From Polaromonas sp. CF318 (GTDB lineage Bacteria; Pseudomonadota; Gammaproteobacteria; Burkholderiales; Burkholderiaceae_C), in contig NZ_AKIV01000146.1 of assembly GCF_000282655.1 (NCBI RefSeq), forward strand, positions 1 to 41,635: a stretch of DNA of 41,635 bases, in the 5' to 3' direction. A model generated the notes under the pieces. It was given only the letters and a program-made list of their open reading frames with translations, was not told where the DNA came from and made no database searches. This document shows positions 32,361 through 39,383 of this stretch, piece by piece. The position numbers were made by a program, and so were the translations under genes. Every line of letters begins with the position of its first letter. Position 1 is the stretch's first letter.

Positions 32361-33488
32361 TTATTTCATTTTTTCCTGATAGGGAAGTACCGCTGCATTA
32401 AAAAGATTGACGCGTAAATCTCTCTCTTTACGGAGCAATGTTCGCATTGGCTTGGATAGATAGGTGGCACGTTTAAGATCGGCATCCGTAAGACCTTTGT
32501 AGCGGGAAAGAACCCCATCAATTGATTTCAATTCGGCCGCAGATAGTGAGGGCTTTATATCGAGTGATTCCAAGTCTCGTTGAGCATTGAGTCGTAGCCA
32601 CACAGCACCTTTATGTCGTTCTATAACTAGGCCAGGAATAAGTCCAGGTAATTTAGCTATGTGTAGATCCACGCAGTAAGGCCCATCTTTTTGTCGAACA
32701 ACATATGAATTAGTTATCCGCTCACTGGCGGCATCCATGTGTGCGACTTCAGCGAGAAAGTACATCTTATGAAGGGCGAAATAGCTCATTCCGTTGGGCT
32801 GTTTCTCTAGCAGCCTCTTTGCAACCAGCGCTAATTTTTCCGTGCCACTTCTTGGTCCAGGACGGGTGCTTTTCGTTGATCTTTTGGCTCCGCTCCCTCT
32901 CCGCGTCGATTCAGCTATGAATTGGTAGTCGGCTAGCTGATTGGCGAAACTCCGATGCATCATGGCCCGCTGACCGGGGTGATATGTTGGAAGCAATTTC
33001 CTGCCAAACCAGTTGTTACTCGTTCGAACGTGGCCCTTCAGCGTTAGCGAATGCTGCTCAATCATTGCGCAGGCTTTCAAAGCAGTGGCTCCAAGTGTCA
33101 CAACGATTTCTGGCTCTAAGATTCCTAGCTGCTCCTTCAAGAAATGAGCGCAATTCGAAATTTCCGTCTGCGTAGGAGTCGAATTATTTCCTTGCTCATC
33201 TTTGGGATTGCAAAGTACCGCATTGGTAACAAACACCTGATATCGACTGATTCCGACTTGCTCTATGAGTGACTCGAAGTTGTGCCCAGACTTATCACCG
33301 TGAAACGGAAGATGAGAGCCATCCGCGCCGAGCCGTCCCGGAGCTTCTCCGATAAAGACGACCTTGGCATCGATAGGCCCGCATCCCAGGCCAAGTACGC
33401 GAGCACTGCCATTCATGCGTGGACATTTTTGACAAGCCTGCACTCGCTCCACTAGATTTAAAAATTTGGACTCTTTGACGTTTTTCAT
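32361..33488 (-). CDS. Uracil-DNA-glycosylase (family 4/5-like) fused to a Panacea/SocA-like domain
   Basis: 375 residues. Residues 1-195 are a UDG-superfamily domain with an Fe-S cluster: Cys19 and Cys22 (ACQKCPR), GEAPG at 47-51, TNAVLCNP (Cys93), Cys113, and the late HPGQR (His170). A basic Ser/Thr/Arg linker (195-218) joins a second domain: LALVAKRLLEKQPNGMSYFA, LHKMYFLAEVAHMD, RQKDGPYCVDLHIAKL and LSRYKGLTDADLKRATYLSK, which follow the Panacea/SocA (DUF4065) layout used by antitoxin-like proteins. The UDG assignment is good; the second is tentative. ATG 33488 begins two bases after the stop of the thymidylate-synthase-like gene. Confidence 0.75.
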   Translation of the reverse strand: MKNVKESKFLNLVERVQACQKCPRMNGSARVLGLGCGPIDAKVVFIGEAPGRLGADGSHLPFHGDKSGHNFESLIEQVGISRYQVFVTNAVLCNPKDEQGNNSTPTQTEISNCAHFLKEQLGILEPEIVVTLGATALKACAMIEQHSLTLKGHVRTSNNWFGRKLLPTYHPGQRAMMHRSFANQLADYQFIAESTRRGSGAKRSTKSTRPGPRSGTEKLALVAKRLLEKQPNGMSYFALHKMYFLAEVAHMDAASERITNSYVVRQKDGPYCVDLHIAKLPGLIPGLVIERHKGAVWLRLNAQRDLESLDIKPSLSAAELKSIDGVLSRYKGLTDADLKRATYLSKPMRTLLRKERDLRVNLFNAAVLPYQEKMK

Positions 33489-33490
33489 TT

Positions 33491-34198
33491 TTAAGCCGCC
33501 AGCGACTTGAGAGCTTGTTGCGTACTGTCGTGATAGGCATGAACGGAATGGCAGATAAGCTTGCCGGGATGCTTGCCTGATTGATCGCAGATAAATTGAA
33601 GCAACCGGCCGAGGCCGATGAAGTTTCCCAGGACTTTATTAAAAAAGTCGTGATTCCGATATACAACCACTAAATCGAGTGTGCTGTCTGCAGCCCAGAG
33701 CAATTCTCCGTAATGCCAGCATGGCCCCCCTCTGGTTCTTGGTGCATCCACAACCGGTGAAGAGAGGTGAAATACTAGCCCTGTTGTGCTACGGGTCGGC
33801 CAAGTACGGAGTTTTTCAATGACGCGTTCTAATTGGTTTACCTCTGTAGGAGGAAAGCGGATGAGCCGCTCAAAATAGGTTCCCCAGGCATGCCTCCCTC
33901 CTGCCCAACGGTGACTGCGGTCGTGCCGCGCTAAATACAATGCATAAAAGGCGGCCCTGTCTGCTGCTCGAATGGCCAGCCTTTCAGGAAAGATGGTGTT
34001 CGCGACATTACGAATGTCGTCACCCGACTCTTTAAAGCGATGTGGTGAATGATCTGCAAGCCACGATGGATCGATGACACATGGTTGCTCTATGGTCGTC
34101 AAAAGATTGTTGATCTCCCCACCACTCGCTAGCAACGCCGCTGTTCCCGCACGCCAAGCGTCCAAAGCATTGGCGCCGTCAATGGTTGGAACGCTCAT
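33491..34198 (-). CDS. Thymidylate-synthase-like protein
   Basis: 235 residues, shorter than normal ThyA (264+). The C-terminal half follows the thymidylate synthase/dCMP hydroxymethylase fold: GGPCW (Cys160 at the nucleophile position), LDLVVVYRNHDFFNKVLGNF followed by IGLGRLLQFI (substrate and dimer core), and LICHSVHAYHD (equivalent to the conserved H-x-Y segment). The N-terminal half has WGTYFERL and an unusual DDIRNVANTIFPERLAIR; the Arg-rich phosphate loop of ThyA is not evident. It could methylate or hydroxymethylate a pyrimidine nucleotide, or have lost catalysis and bind nucleotides. The start overlaps the MazG gene stop (ATGA). Confidence 0.78.
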   Translation of the reverse strand: MSVPTIDGANALDAWRAGTAALLASGGEINNLLTTIEQPCVIDPSWLADHSPHRFKESGDDIRNVANTIFPERLAIRAADRAAFYALYLARHDRSHRWAGGRHAWGTYFERLIRFPPTEVNQLERVIEKLRTWPTRSTTGLVFHLSSPVVDAPRTRGGPCWHYGELLWAADSTLDLVVVYRNHDFFNKVLGNFIGLGRLLQFICDQSGKHPGKLICHSVHAYHDSTQQALKSLAA

Positions 34199-35103
34199 GC
34201 TGCATTTCCGTTGGAGGACGGTCGCACATGTATCGTTTGAAGATCGAGGTCGACGACCACGTCGCCGCCATTGCCTTCTTTCAGTGCCGAGAAAGCTGCA
34301 TACCCTTGGTGGATCGCTTTCTGCCATTGTTTGGCCGTGCACGCTTTCACTTCAAGGCCGTTAACCATACGACGGATGGTTTTCAGCAGAGCTATGTCAA
34401 TTGATGATGCGTCTGTGTAGAACCCTCGCTCCTGTGCTTGATTGAATATCAGAATGGATACAGCCTCTTCAATGATGGCGGCGCGGGCACCGTCCTCCAC
34501 TTCATCAATTTTGGAGTTGGACTTGCGTTTGCGCTTTAGCAGTGAACGGGTAACTGGTGACCAACCTAAGATGGCCGCGTAAGCTAAATGAAATACATCG
34601 TGATATCGGTAGCCATCGTCTTCGTGCGCGTTGTCTGTTAGAGCATCTCCGATCACAACGTCATTCACTGAAATTTTTACGTACACGCCGCGATCAAGTG
34701 GTTTCTCGTAAAAATTGACGACAAATTTCCTTGGAAGCCGCTCATCTGCTGGATAGCCTTCGTCAAAGACGATTACCCCACCCGCTGTATATAGAGACTC
34801 TGCCTTTTCGGCATTTGCCTCAGCGATTTCTTGCAACGGAATTTTGTACAGCGATGCTAGGCTCGTTAGATACCAGAGGACGTCCCCAAATTCTTCGCGG
34901 AGTTCGGTTCGGAATGAGGGGTTGTCCCTTTGAAGCAGCAGCTTCTTCATCATGCTATGCAGATCGCCAATTTCTCCTACAAGGCCCATCAACGCCACCG
35001 TTCGTTGCTTACGCTCATCAGTTTGCTCCACCATTTTTTGGTATGCGGCAAACGTCGCTATTTTTGTTGGAGTAGCCCCTCCGTTCCCATTCGTCCTAGG
35101 CAT
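34195..35103 (-). CDS. MazG-type NTP pyrophosphohydrolase with C-terminal extension
   Basis: 302 residues from ATG 35103 (AGGGA seven bases upstream; a longer in-frame frame reaches 35286). The MazG domain is at about 20-105: EIGD at 44-47 and EEFGD at 70-74 supply the four acidic Mg-binding residues, followed by VLWYLTSLASLYKI. The second part (about 110-290) has VVNFYEKPLDRGVYVKISVN, DDGYRYHDVFHLAYAAILGW, SPVTRSLLKRKRKS and DEVEDGARAAIIEEAVS, a conserved-looking helical domain with His/Asp/Glu clusters that I cannot name. The enzyme should cleave a (d)NTP to NMP and pyrophosphate. First gene of the AT-richer four-gene operon. Confidence 0.8.
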   Translation of the reverse strand: MPRTNGNGGATPTKIATFAAYQKMVEQTDERKQRTVALMGLVGEIGDLHSMMKKLLLQRDNPSFRTELREEFGDVLWYLTSLASLYKIPLQEIAEANAEKAESLYTAGGVIVFDEGYPADERLPRKFVVNFYEKPLDRGVYVKISVNDVVIGDALTDNAHEDDGYRYHDVFHLAYAAILGWSPVTRSLLKRKRKSNSKIDEVEDGARAAIIEEAVSILIFNQAQERGFYTDASSIDIALLKTIRRMVNGLEVKACTAKQWQKAIHQGYAAFSALKEGNGGDVVVDLDLQTIHVRPSSNGNAA

Positions 35104-35261
35104 ATCGCAGTCCCTATAGAGTGCGAGACCAGTTTGGTCCCAGCGAAGCCACAAACTCACTAACACTTTGTGACAACCATAATGGCCGCGAATGAGAGGC
35201 TGCGCTAGGGTGCTTCTGCGGTTAAACCTGTTGGTTCGGTCACTTTCGTTTGAATTTCGTA

Positions 35262-35275
35262 GGTGAATATTCACC
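35262..35275. promoter_or_regulatory. Perfect 14-bp palindrome
   Basis: GGTGAATATTCACC in the spacer between the divergent MazG-type gene (start 35103) and SnoaL-like gene (start 35379). It sits at the change from AT-richer to GC-rich DNA. It could be an operator for either gene. Confidence 0.4.
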
Positions 35276-35378
35276 AAACCGCCCACGCAGTACGACTCCT
35301 CCGCTTTCCCCCTCCTCCCTTGTCCTACGCCACGCCCCGCGCACCCGGCTTACCTTGGTGGCTTTAAGGGGACAAGTC

Positions 35379-35801
35379 ATGAGCCAGCACCAGGACTTCC
35401 AGTCGTTTATGAAAGCGCGCCAGCATGCTGCGAGCGCGTATGTCAGCGGCAATGCCGCGCCGCTCTCGCGCGTGGTCGCGCATGCCTCGCCGGCCACTTT
35501 TATGGGGCCGGGCGGCGGGGCTGTTCAGGGGGCGGACGCGGTGTGGTCGCGTTATGAGCACGATGCCCAGCTGTTTGAGCCGGGCAGCACGTCCGAATTT
35601 GAAATCCTCGACATGGCGGCAGGCGACACCGTCGCCTACTGGACGGGTTACCAGAAAGCCCAGGCCCATATGAAGGGCCAGGCCAAGACCATTCCCATGA
35701 CGCTGCGCGTGACCGAGGTGTTTCGCCTGGAGGGCGATGCCTGGAAGCTGGTGCATCGCCACGCCGACCCGCTGGCGGAGCCGGGGAAGAAGAAGCACTA
35801 G
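35379..35801 (+). CDS. SnoaL/DUF4440-like protein
   Basis: 140 residues from ATG 35379 with AGGGGA upstream. NTF2-like fold of the DUF4440/SnoaL_3 type: FMKARQHAASAYVSGNAAPL, TFMGPGGGAVQGADAVWSRY, VAYWTGYQKAQAHMKGQAK and VTEVFRLEGDAWKLVHRHAD, the last being the family's conserved end block. A ligand or enzymatic role is unknown. It is divergent from the AT-richer operon and marks the return to the surrounding base composition. Confidence 0.8.
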   Translation: MSQHQDFQSFMKARQHAASAYVSGNAAPLSRVVAHASPATFMGPGGGAVQGADAVWSRYEHDAQLFEPGSTSEFEILDMAAGDTVAYWTGYQKAQAHMKGQAKTIPMTLRVTEVFRLEGDAWKLVHRHADPLAEPGKKKH

Positions 35802-35809
35802 CTTCAAGA

Positions 35810-35835
35810 ACTCCCTCCCCCGGCGGGGAGGGAGT
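35810..35835. other. GC-rich hairpin after the SnoaL-like gene
   Basis: Perfect 11-bp stem ACTCCCTCCCC / GGGGAGGGAGT with loop CGGC, nine bases after a stop codon and between convergent genes. No T-run follows on the plus strand, so it may be an RNA 3'-end stabiliser or a weak terminator. Confidence 0.5.
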
Positions 35836-35876
35836 CCATCAGGGGTGAGGACAGGGCGAGTGTCCCGCCGCCCCGC

Positions 35877-36371
35877 TCAAGCTACCTTGACGTTGATGCG
35901 GCGCGGCTGCGCGTGCGCAGCTTTCGGGATGCGCAGCTTGAGCACGCCCTGGGCGAGCTCGGCGGTCACGTTCTCGGTGTCCAGCTCCTTGCTGAGGCTG
36001 AAGACGCGGTGAAAGCGCCCCAGGCCCACCTCAGTGTGGCTGGACTGCAGGCCTTCGGGCGCGGCCAGGGCGGAGTCGGCCTCAATGGTCAGGGTGTCGG
36101 CCTCGACCTGGAGTTGGAGCTTCTCCTTGGGTACGCCGGGCAGGTCGGCATACAGGGTGATGCCGGTGCTGTCTTCCACCACGTCGACGGGCGGCGTGAG
36201 CGTGGCGTTGGCATAGCGGGCGGAGCGGCCTTGCTGTGTTGGCTGGCCGGCTTGCCGCGTGACCTCGCTGGACGAGCTGCTGTCCTCCATGGCGTTGCCG
36301 TTGTTGTTGTTGAAGTTGCCGACGCTGCGGCCGGTGTCGCTGGTGCTTTGGGGGGTGGATTTGCCGAACAT
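35877..36371 (-). CDS. Hsp20/alpha-crystallin small heat-shock protein
   Basis: 164 residues. A disordered N-terminal arm rich in Ser, Asn and Gln (NFNNNNGNAMEDSSSSSE) precedes the alpha-crystallin domain (about 57-160): PPVDVVEDSTGITLYADLPG, VPKEKLQLQVEADTLTIEAD and the signature AELAQGVLKLRIPKA. It holds unfolding proteins as an ATP-independent chaperone. A nearly perfect AAGGAGGT site is present. It is 65 bp downstream of a second Hsp20 gene and probably co-transcribed from the candidate sigma-32 promoter at 36955-36982. Confidence 0.93.
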   Translation of the reverse strand: MFGKSTPQSTSDTGRSVGNFNNNNGNAMEDSSSSSEVTRQAGQPTQQGRSARYANATLTPPVDVVEDSTGITLYADLPGVPKEKLQLQVEADTLTIEADSALAAPEGLQSSHTEVGLGRFHRVFSLSKELDTENVTAELAQGVLKLRIPKAAHAQPRRINVKVA

Positions 36372-36436
36372 GGTTACCTCCTTGTGTCTCTCTGGGTCTC
36401 TGTGTGCGTCAGTGCGTTAGTGCATCAGCCGGCACG

Positions 36437-36874
36437 TCAGTGGATGGTGATGCGGCGTGGCTGTGCGGCCGCGCGGCGCTGGATGCTGATGTGGACTAGG
36501 CCGTCCTTGAAGCTGGCGTCCACGGCGTCGGGGTCGGCGTCTTCGGGCAGGCTGATCACGCGGCGGAAGCTGCCGGCAAAGCGCTCGTTGATGTGAAGGG
36601 TGGACTGCTTGCCGGCTTCGGGCAGCTCGGATTTGCGTTCACCGGCGATGGTGAGCATGCCGCGCTCCAGGTCGATCTGCAGGGTCTTGGGATCGACGCC
36701 AGGGGCAAAGGCATAGACCTCGACGGTCTGCGGCGTGCCGCCTATGTTGAGGGCGGGAAAGCCGCCACGGCCAAAGCCGCGGATGTTGGGAGACAGGTCG
36801 AGCGCCTGCTGGATTTCGCGTTGCAGGCGGTCCATCTCCCCGAACATGTCGTACGGAAACAGGGATCGAAACAT
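36437..36874 (-). CDS. Hsp20/alpha-crystallin small heat-shock protein
   Basis: 145 residues; a short N-terminal arm starting MFRSLFPYDMFGEMDRLQRE is typical of IbpA/HspA-type proteins. The alpha-crystallin domain (about 40-140) contains GVDPKTLQIDLERGMLTIAG and FRRVISLPEDADPDAVDASF with the closing DGLVHISI. First gene of an Hsp20 pair. GGAGGT lies eight bases before the ATG and is partly inside a stem of its leader (36887-36920), so heat may control both transcription and translation. Confidence 0.93.
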   Translation of the reverse strand: MFRSLFPYDMFGEMDRLQREIQQALDLSPNIRGFGRGGFPALNIGGTPQTVEVYAFAPGVDPKTLQIDLERGMLTIAGERKSELPEAGKQSTLHINERFAGSFRRVISLPEDADPDAVDASFKDGLVHISIQRRAAAQPRRITIH

Positions 36875-36886
36875 GGCGATTTACCT

Positions 36887-36920
36887 CCATTCATTCAGGT
36901 TGAACATGGTTCATGAATGG
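36887..36920 (-). promoter_or_regulatory. Candidate RNA thermometer in the hsp20 leader
   Basis: In the minus-strand leader CCATTCAT (plus 36913-36920) can pair with ATGAATGG (plus 36887-36894) around an 18-base loop that itself contains GAAC-CAT-GTTC. The final GG of the second arm is the start of the GGAGGT ribosome binding site (plus 36883-36888). A competing small hairpin pairs ACCT with AGGT of the same site. An AU-rich stem holding part of the site fits heat-opened translation. Confidence 0.45.
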
Positions 36921-36954
36921 GCGCCGGACCGGCGGCTCGGCGCCCGGATGGAGG

Positions 36955-36982
36955 AATTAGGAGCCCGCCGGAGAATTTCAAG
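36955..36982 (-). promoter_or_regulatory. Candidate sigma-32 (heat-shock) promoter
   Basis: On the minus strand CCCCTCTTGAA gives a -35 CTTGAA (plus 36977-36982). After 13 bp comes CTCCTAATT (plus 36955-36963), a partial match to the CCCCATNT -10. The predicted start, near 36948, would give a leader of about 75 bases before the first hsp20 start. Confidence 0.5.
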
Positions 36983-37171
36983 AGGGGCAAAAGCGCGTTT
37001 GCGTTTGCTTGTTTTTGAGGCGCTTTGTTGCAGGGATGAGGGGAATTTTTTAAGACTTTTTTCGCAAATCGGCGGGGTGGTTTCGCCGTGGGTGTTTGGG
37101 GGCCGCGCTGGCCCTCACCCTGACCCTCCCCCCAGCGGGAAAGGGAGTAAGAGACGCACGCAAAGACGCGC

Positions 37172-38299
37172 TCAGCCAGCAAACAACTCCGTCATGAATT
37201 GCGTCGACTTCAGCCCGGTACCCGTCAGCAGCACCACCGTGGTTTCATTCGCCTTGATCGCGCCCGAGGCGTGCAACACCTCCAGCGCCGCGGCGGCCGA
37301 GGCGCTGGTGGGTTCGGCATACAGGCCGGTGGCGGCCAGGCGGCGCACGGCGGCGGCGATCTGATCTTCCGTCAGGGCCACGGTGCCGCCGCCCGATTCG
37401 CGAATCGCCTTGAGCAGCTCCACCAGGCGTATAGGCCGCTTGATGGCCGTGCCTTCGGCGATGGTGGGTTTCACGGCGCGCTCCACGGGGCCGTCGCTGC
37501 CGGCGGTAAAGCTGGCATCTATCGGCGAGCAATTGAGCGGCTGGGACGCGAAGAGTCTGGGGATTTTTTTGATCTGGCCCGAAGCCAGCAGCTCGCTGAA
37601 ACCGATGTGGCAGCCCAGCACATTGCTGCCGGCACCGCAGGGGATGATGATGTTGTCAGGCGCCTTGAAGCCCAGGTCTTCCCAGAGTTCATAGGCGATG
37701 GACTTGGTGCCCTGCAAAAAGAAGGGGTGCCAGTTGTGGCTGGCGTAGAAGATGTTTTCCGACTGGCGGATCGCCTCGTATTCGGATTCTTCGCGCGGGC
37801 CTTCGACGAACTGCACCTCGGCGCCGAAAGCGCGTATTTGCGCGACCTTGGGCAGCGGCGTGTAGCTGGGCGCGAGGATCTTGACTTTGATGCCGGCCGC
37901 CGCACCGGCCGCCGCAATCGCCGCGCCGCCGTTGCCCGAGCTGTCTTCGAGGATGTGGTCTATGCCCAGCTGCTTGAGGAAGGACACCATCACGCTGGCG
38001 CCGCGGTCCTTGAAGCTGCTGGTGGGGTTGAACCATTCAAGCTTGAACAAAGGCGAGAGCCCGCCCCAGGATTTTTCGACCAGGGGCGTGCAGCCTTCGC
38101 CCATGCTGGCGCGGCTGTCGATGGCCAGCGGCAGGGCGGCGCGGTAACGCCAGAGCGAGCGCTCGCGCGTGTCGATGTCGTCGCGGCCGATGCCGGGCAG
38201 CGCGCTCAGCATCAGCGGGTTGCCGTCGTCGGAGCGCCAGCGGCGGTCAGTCAGGGGGTAGTGTTTGGCGGTACGGGGGTCAATGTAGTGGGCTTGCAT
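37172..38299 (-). CDS. Threonine-synthase-like PLP enzyme (fold type II)
   Basis: 375 residues. The PLP Lys is in FNPTSSFKDRGA, the phosphate loop in EDSSGNGGAAIAAAGAAAG, and the late PCGAGSNVLG and VVLLTGTGLKST segments complete the tryptophan-synthase-beta/threonine-synthase fold. It is near the short class of threonine synthases, but an unusual N-terminus (YIDPRTAKHYPLTDRRWRSD) and the adjacent YheO/DauR-type regulator suggest catabolism of an amino acid (beta-elimination or deamination) rather than housekeeping threonine synthesis. Divergent from the regulator across a palindrome-rich spacer. Confidence 0.82.
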   Translation of the reverse strand: MQAHYIDPRTAKHYPLTDRRWRSDDGNPLMLSALPGIGRDDIDTRERSLWRYRAALPLAIDSRASMGEGCTPLVEKSWGGLSPLFKLEWFNPTSSFKDRGASVMVSFLKQLGIDHILEDSSGNGGAAIAAAGAAAGIKVKILAPSYTPLPKVAQIRAFGAEVQFVEGPREESEYEAIRQSENIFYASHNWHPFFLQGTKSIAYELWEDLGFKAPDNIIIPCGAGSNVLGCHIGFSELLASGQIKKIPRLFASQPLNCSPIDASFTAGSDGPVERAVKPTIAEGTAIKRPIRLVELLKAIRESGGGTVALTEDQIAAAVRRLAATGLYAEPTSASAAAALEVLHASGAIKANETTVVLLTGTGLKSTQFMTELFAG

Positions 38300-38332
38300 G
38301 GGGCTTTCGGGGACGTCAGGTGTTCGTCCATG

Positions 38333-38359
38333 TATTGGAAAATATATCCAATATTGGAT
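38333..38359. promoter_or_regulatory. Triple half-site operator cluster
   Basis: Half-sites TATTGGA (38333-38339), its inverse TCCAATA (38347-38353) and TATTGGA again (38352-38358). The last two form the perfect 14-bp palindrome ATCCAATATTGGAT (38346-38359). It lies 34 bp upstream of the PLP enzyme start codon in the divergent spacer, so it is a likely operator of the YheO-type regulator. Confidence 0.6.
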
Positions 38360-38409
38360 AAATTGTCAAATAACTCCCCAAGGCGGAGACGCTGGGATAC
38401 GATCAAAGC

Positions 38410-38424
38410 CAGACAATTTGTCTG
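38410..38424. promoter_or_regulatory. Second palindrome, next to the regulator start
   Basis: CAGACAA-T-TTGTCTG, 7-bp arms, ending 19 bp before the regulator ATG at 38444. Different in sequence from the site at 38333-38359, so it may serve autoregulation or bind another protein. Confidence 0.5.
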
Positions 38425-38443
38425 AATTCTGAAAACCGCCGCC

Positions 38444-39085
38444 ATGCCCAAAGCACCCGCCAAGCCCAGCAATGCCACCAACAAGCACCTGCTCGCCGAG
38501 CTGAAAAACATCGCCGAAGGCCTGGGCAAGACCTTCGCGCCGTTCTGCGAGGTGGTGGTGCACGACCTCACGCATCCCAAAAACGCCATCCTGGCGATTG
38601 AAAACAATTTGAGCGGCCGGCGCGTGGGCCAGCCCGCGACCGAGCTGGGCCTGGCGCGCATCCAGGACCCGGACTACCCGGCGGTGATCGCCAACTACGC
38701 CAACCAGTTCGCCGATGGTCGCAAGGTCAAAAGCACCTCGGTGGGCATACGCAATGAGGAAGGCGACTACGTGGCGGCGATCTGCCTCAATGTGGACCTG
38801 ACTTTGTTCAACGGCTTCCAGGCCGCGATGTCGCAGTTCACCGCGATTGAAAGCAGCGCCGTGACCGAGACGCTGGACGCGGCGAATGCCGACCGCATCC
38901 AGCAGTGCATCGACGAGTTCGCCGCCGCGCGCGCGACGACCGCGCGCTCGCTGCGGCCGGCGGACCGCAAGCAGCTGGTGCAGGACCTGAAGAAGGCCGG
39001 CTACCTGGAGATACGCCGCGGCGCTGAGATCGCGGCGGCGCATATGGGCGTGTCGCGGGCCACGGTGTATAGCGACGCGAAGTAG
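38444..39085 (+). CDS. YheO/DauR-type PAS-HTH transcriptional regulator
   Basis: 213 residues. The PAS-like YheO domain (about 15-130) holds IAEGLGKTFAPFCEVVVHDL, ENNLSGRRVGQPATELGL and VKSTSVGIRNEEGDYVAAIC followed by LNVDLTLF. The C-terminal helix-turn-helix is KQLVQDLKKAGYLEIRRGAE then IAAAHMGVSRATVYSDAK. DauR of this family represses D-arginine catabolism in Pseudomonas and is relieved by an amino acid ligand. It is divergent from the PLP enzyme gene, which is its probable target. Confidence 0.87.
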   Translation: MPKAPAKPSNATNKHLLAELKNIAEGLGKTFAPFCEVVVHDLTHPKNAILAIENNLSGRRVGQPATELGLARIQDPDYPAVIANYANQFADGRKVKSTSVGIRNEEGDYVAAICLNVDLTLFNGFQAAMSQFTAIESSAVTETLDAANADRIQQCIDEFAAARATTARSLRPADRKQLVQDLKKAGYLEIRRGAEIAAAHMGVSRATVYSDAK

Positions 39086-39103
39086 CGGCTCGGCGGCTGC
39101 TGG

Positions 39104-39230
39104 TTTATCTGCAGATTCACACAGATTGAAGAAAAGAAATTTCTCGGATTTCACCTGTCCCATACCTTGGCCACGCGGCGTCACATCGGGACATCAGGAT
39201 GTCTTCATCTGCGTAATCTGCGGATGAATC
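39104..39230. repeat. Palindromic dispersed repeat (copy 2, diverged)
   Basis: Left arm 39104-39129 (TTTATCTGCAGATTCACACAG...) and right arm 39201-39230 (ATCTGCGTAATCTGCGGATG within it) share the ATCTGCG(T/G) units of the repeat at 22557-22648 and are imperfect inverted copies around a 70-base centre. It lies 18 bp after a stop codon. Confidence 0.55.
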
Positions 39231-39383
39231 TCTTGATCCGTACCCGCACCCAACAGGCCTTGGCTGGAACAGAGGCAAAACCCTTACAAATCAAATCGTC
39301 CCCGTCGTGCAAATCACGGCGCTTGACCCGATGATGATGGTCGCGGCAGCAGCCGGACAACACCAACACCCACGGAGGACGAG

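Noticed and set aside
31098..35378. Prophage or integrative element origin of the AT-richer block
   Set aside because: No integrase, tRNA end or clear flanking direct repeats at the composition boundaries; only a composition shift supports transfer.
35810..35835. Stem-loop as a Rho-independent terminator
   Set aside because: The stem is perfect but no T-run follows on the plus strand; kept only as a hairpin.
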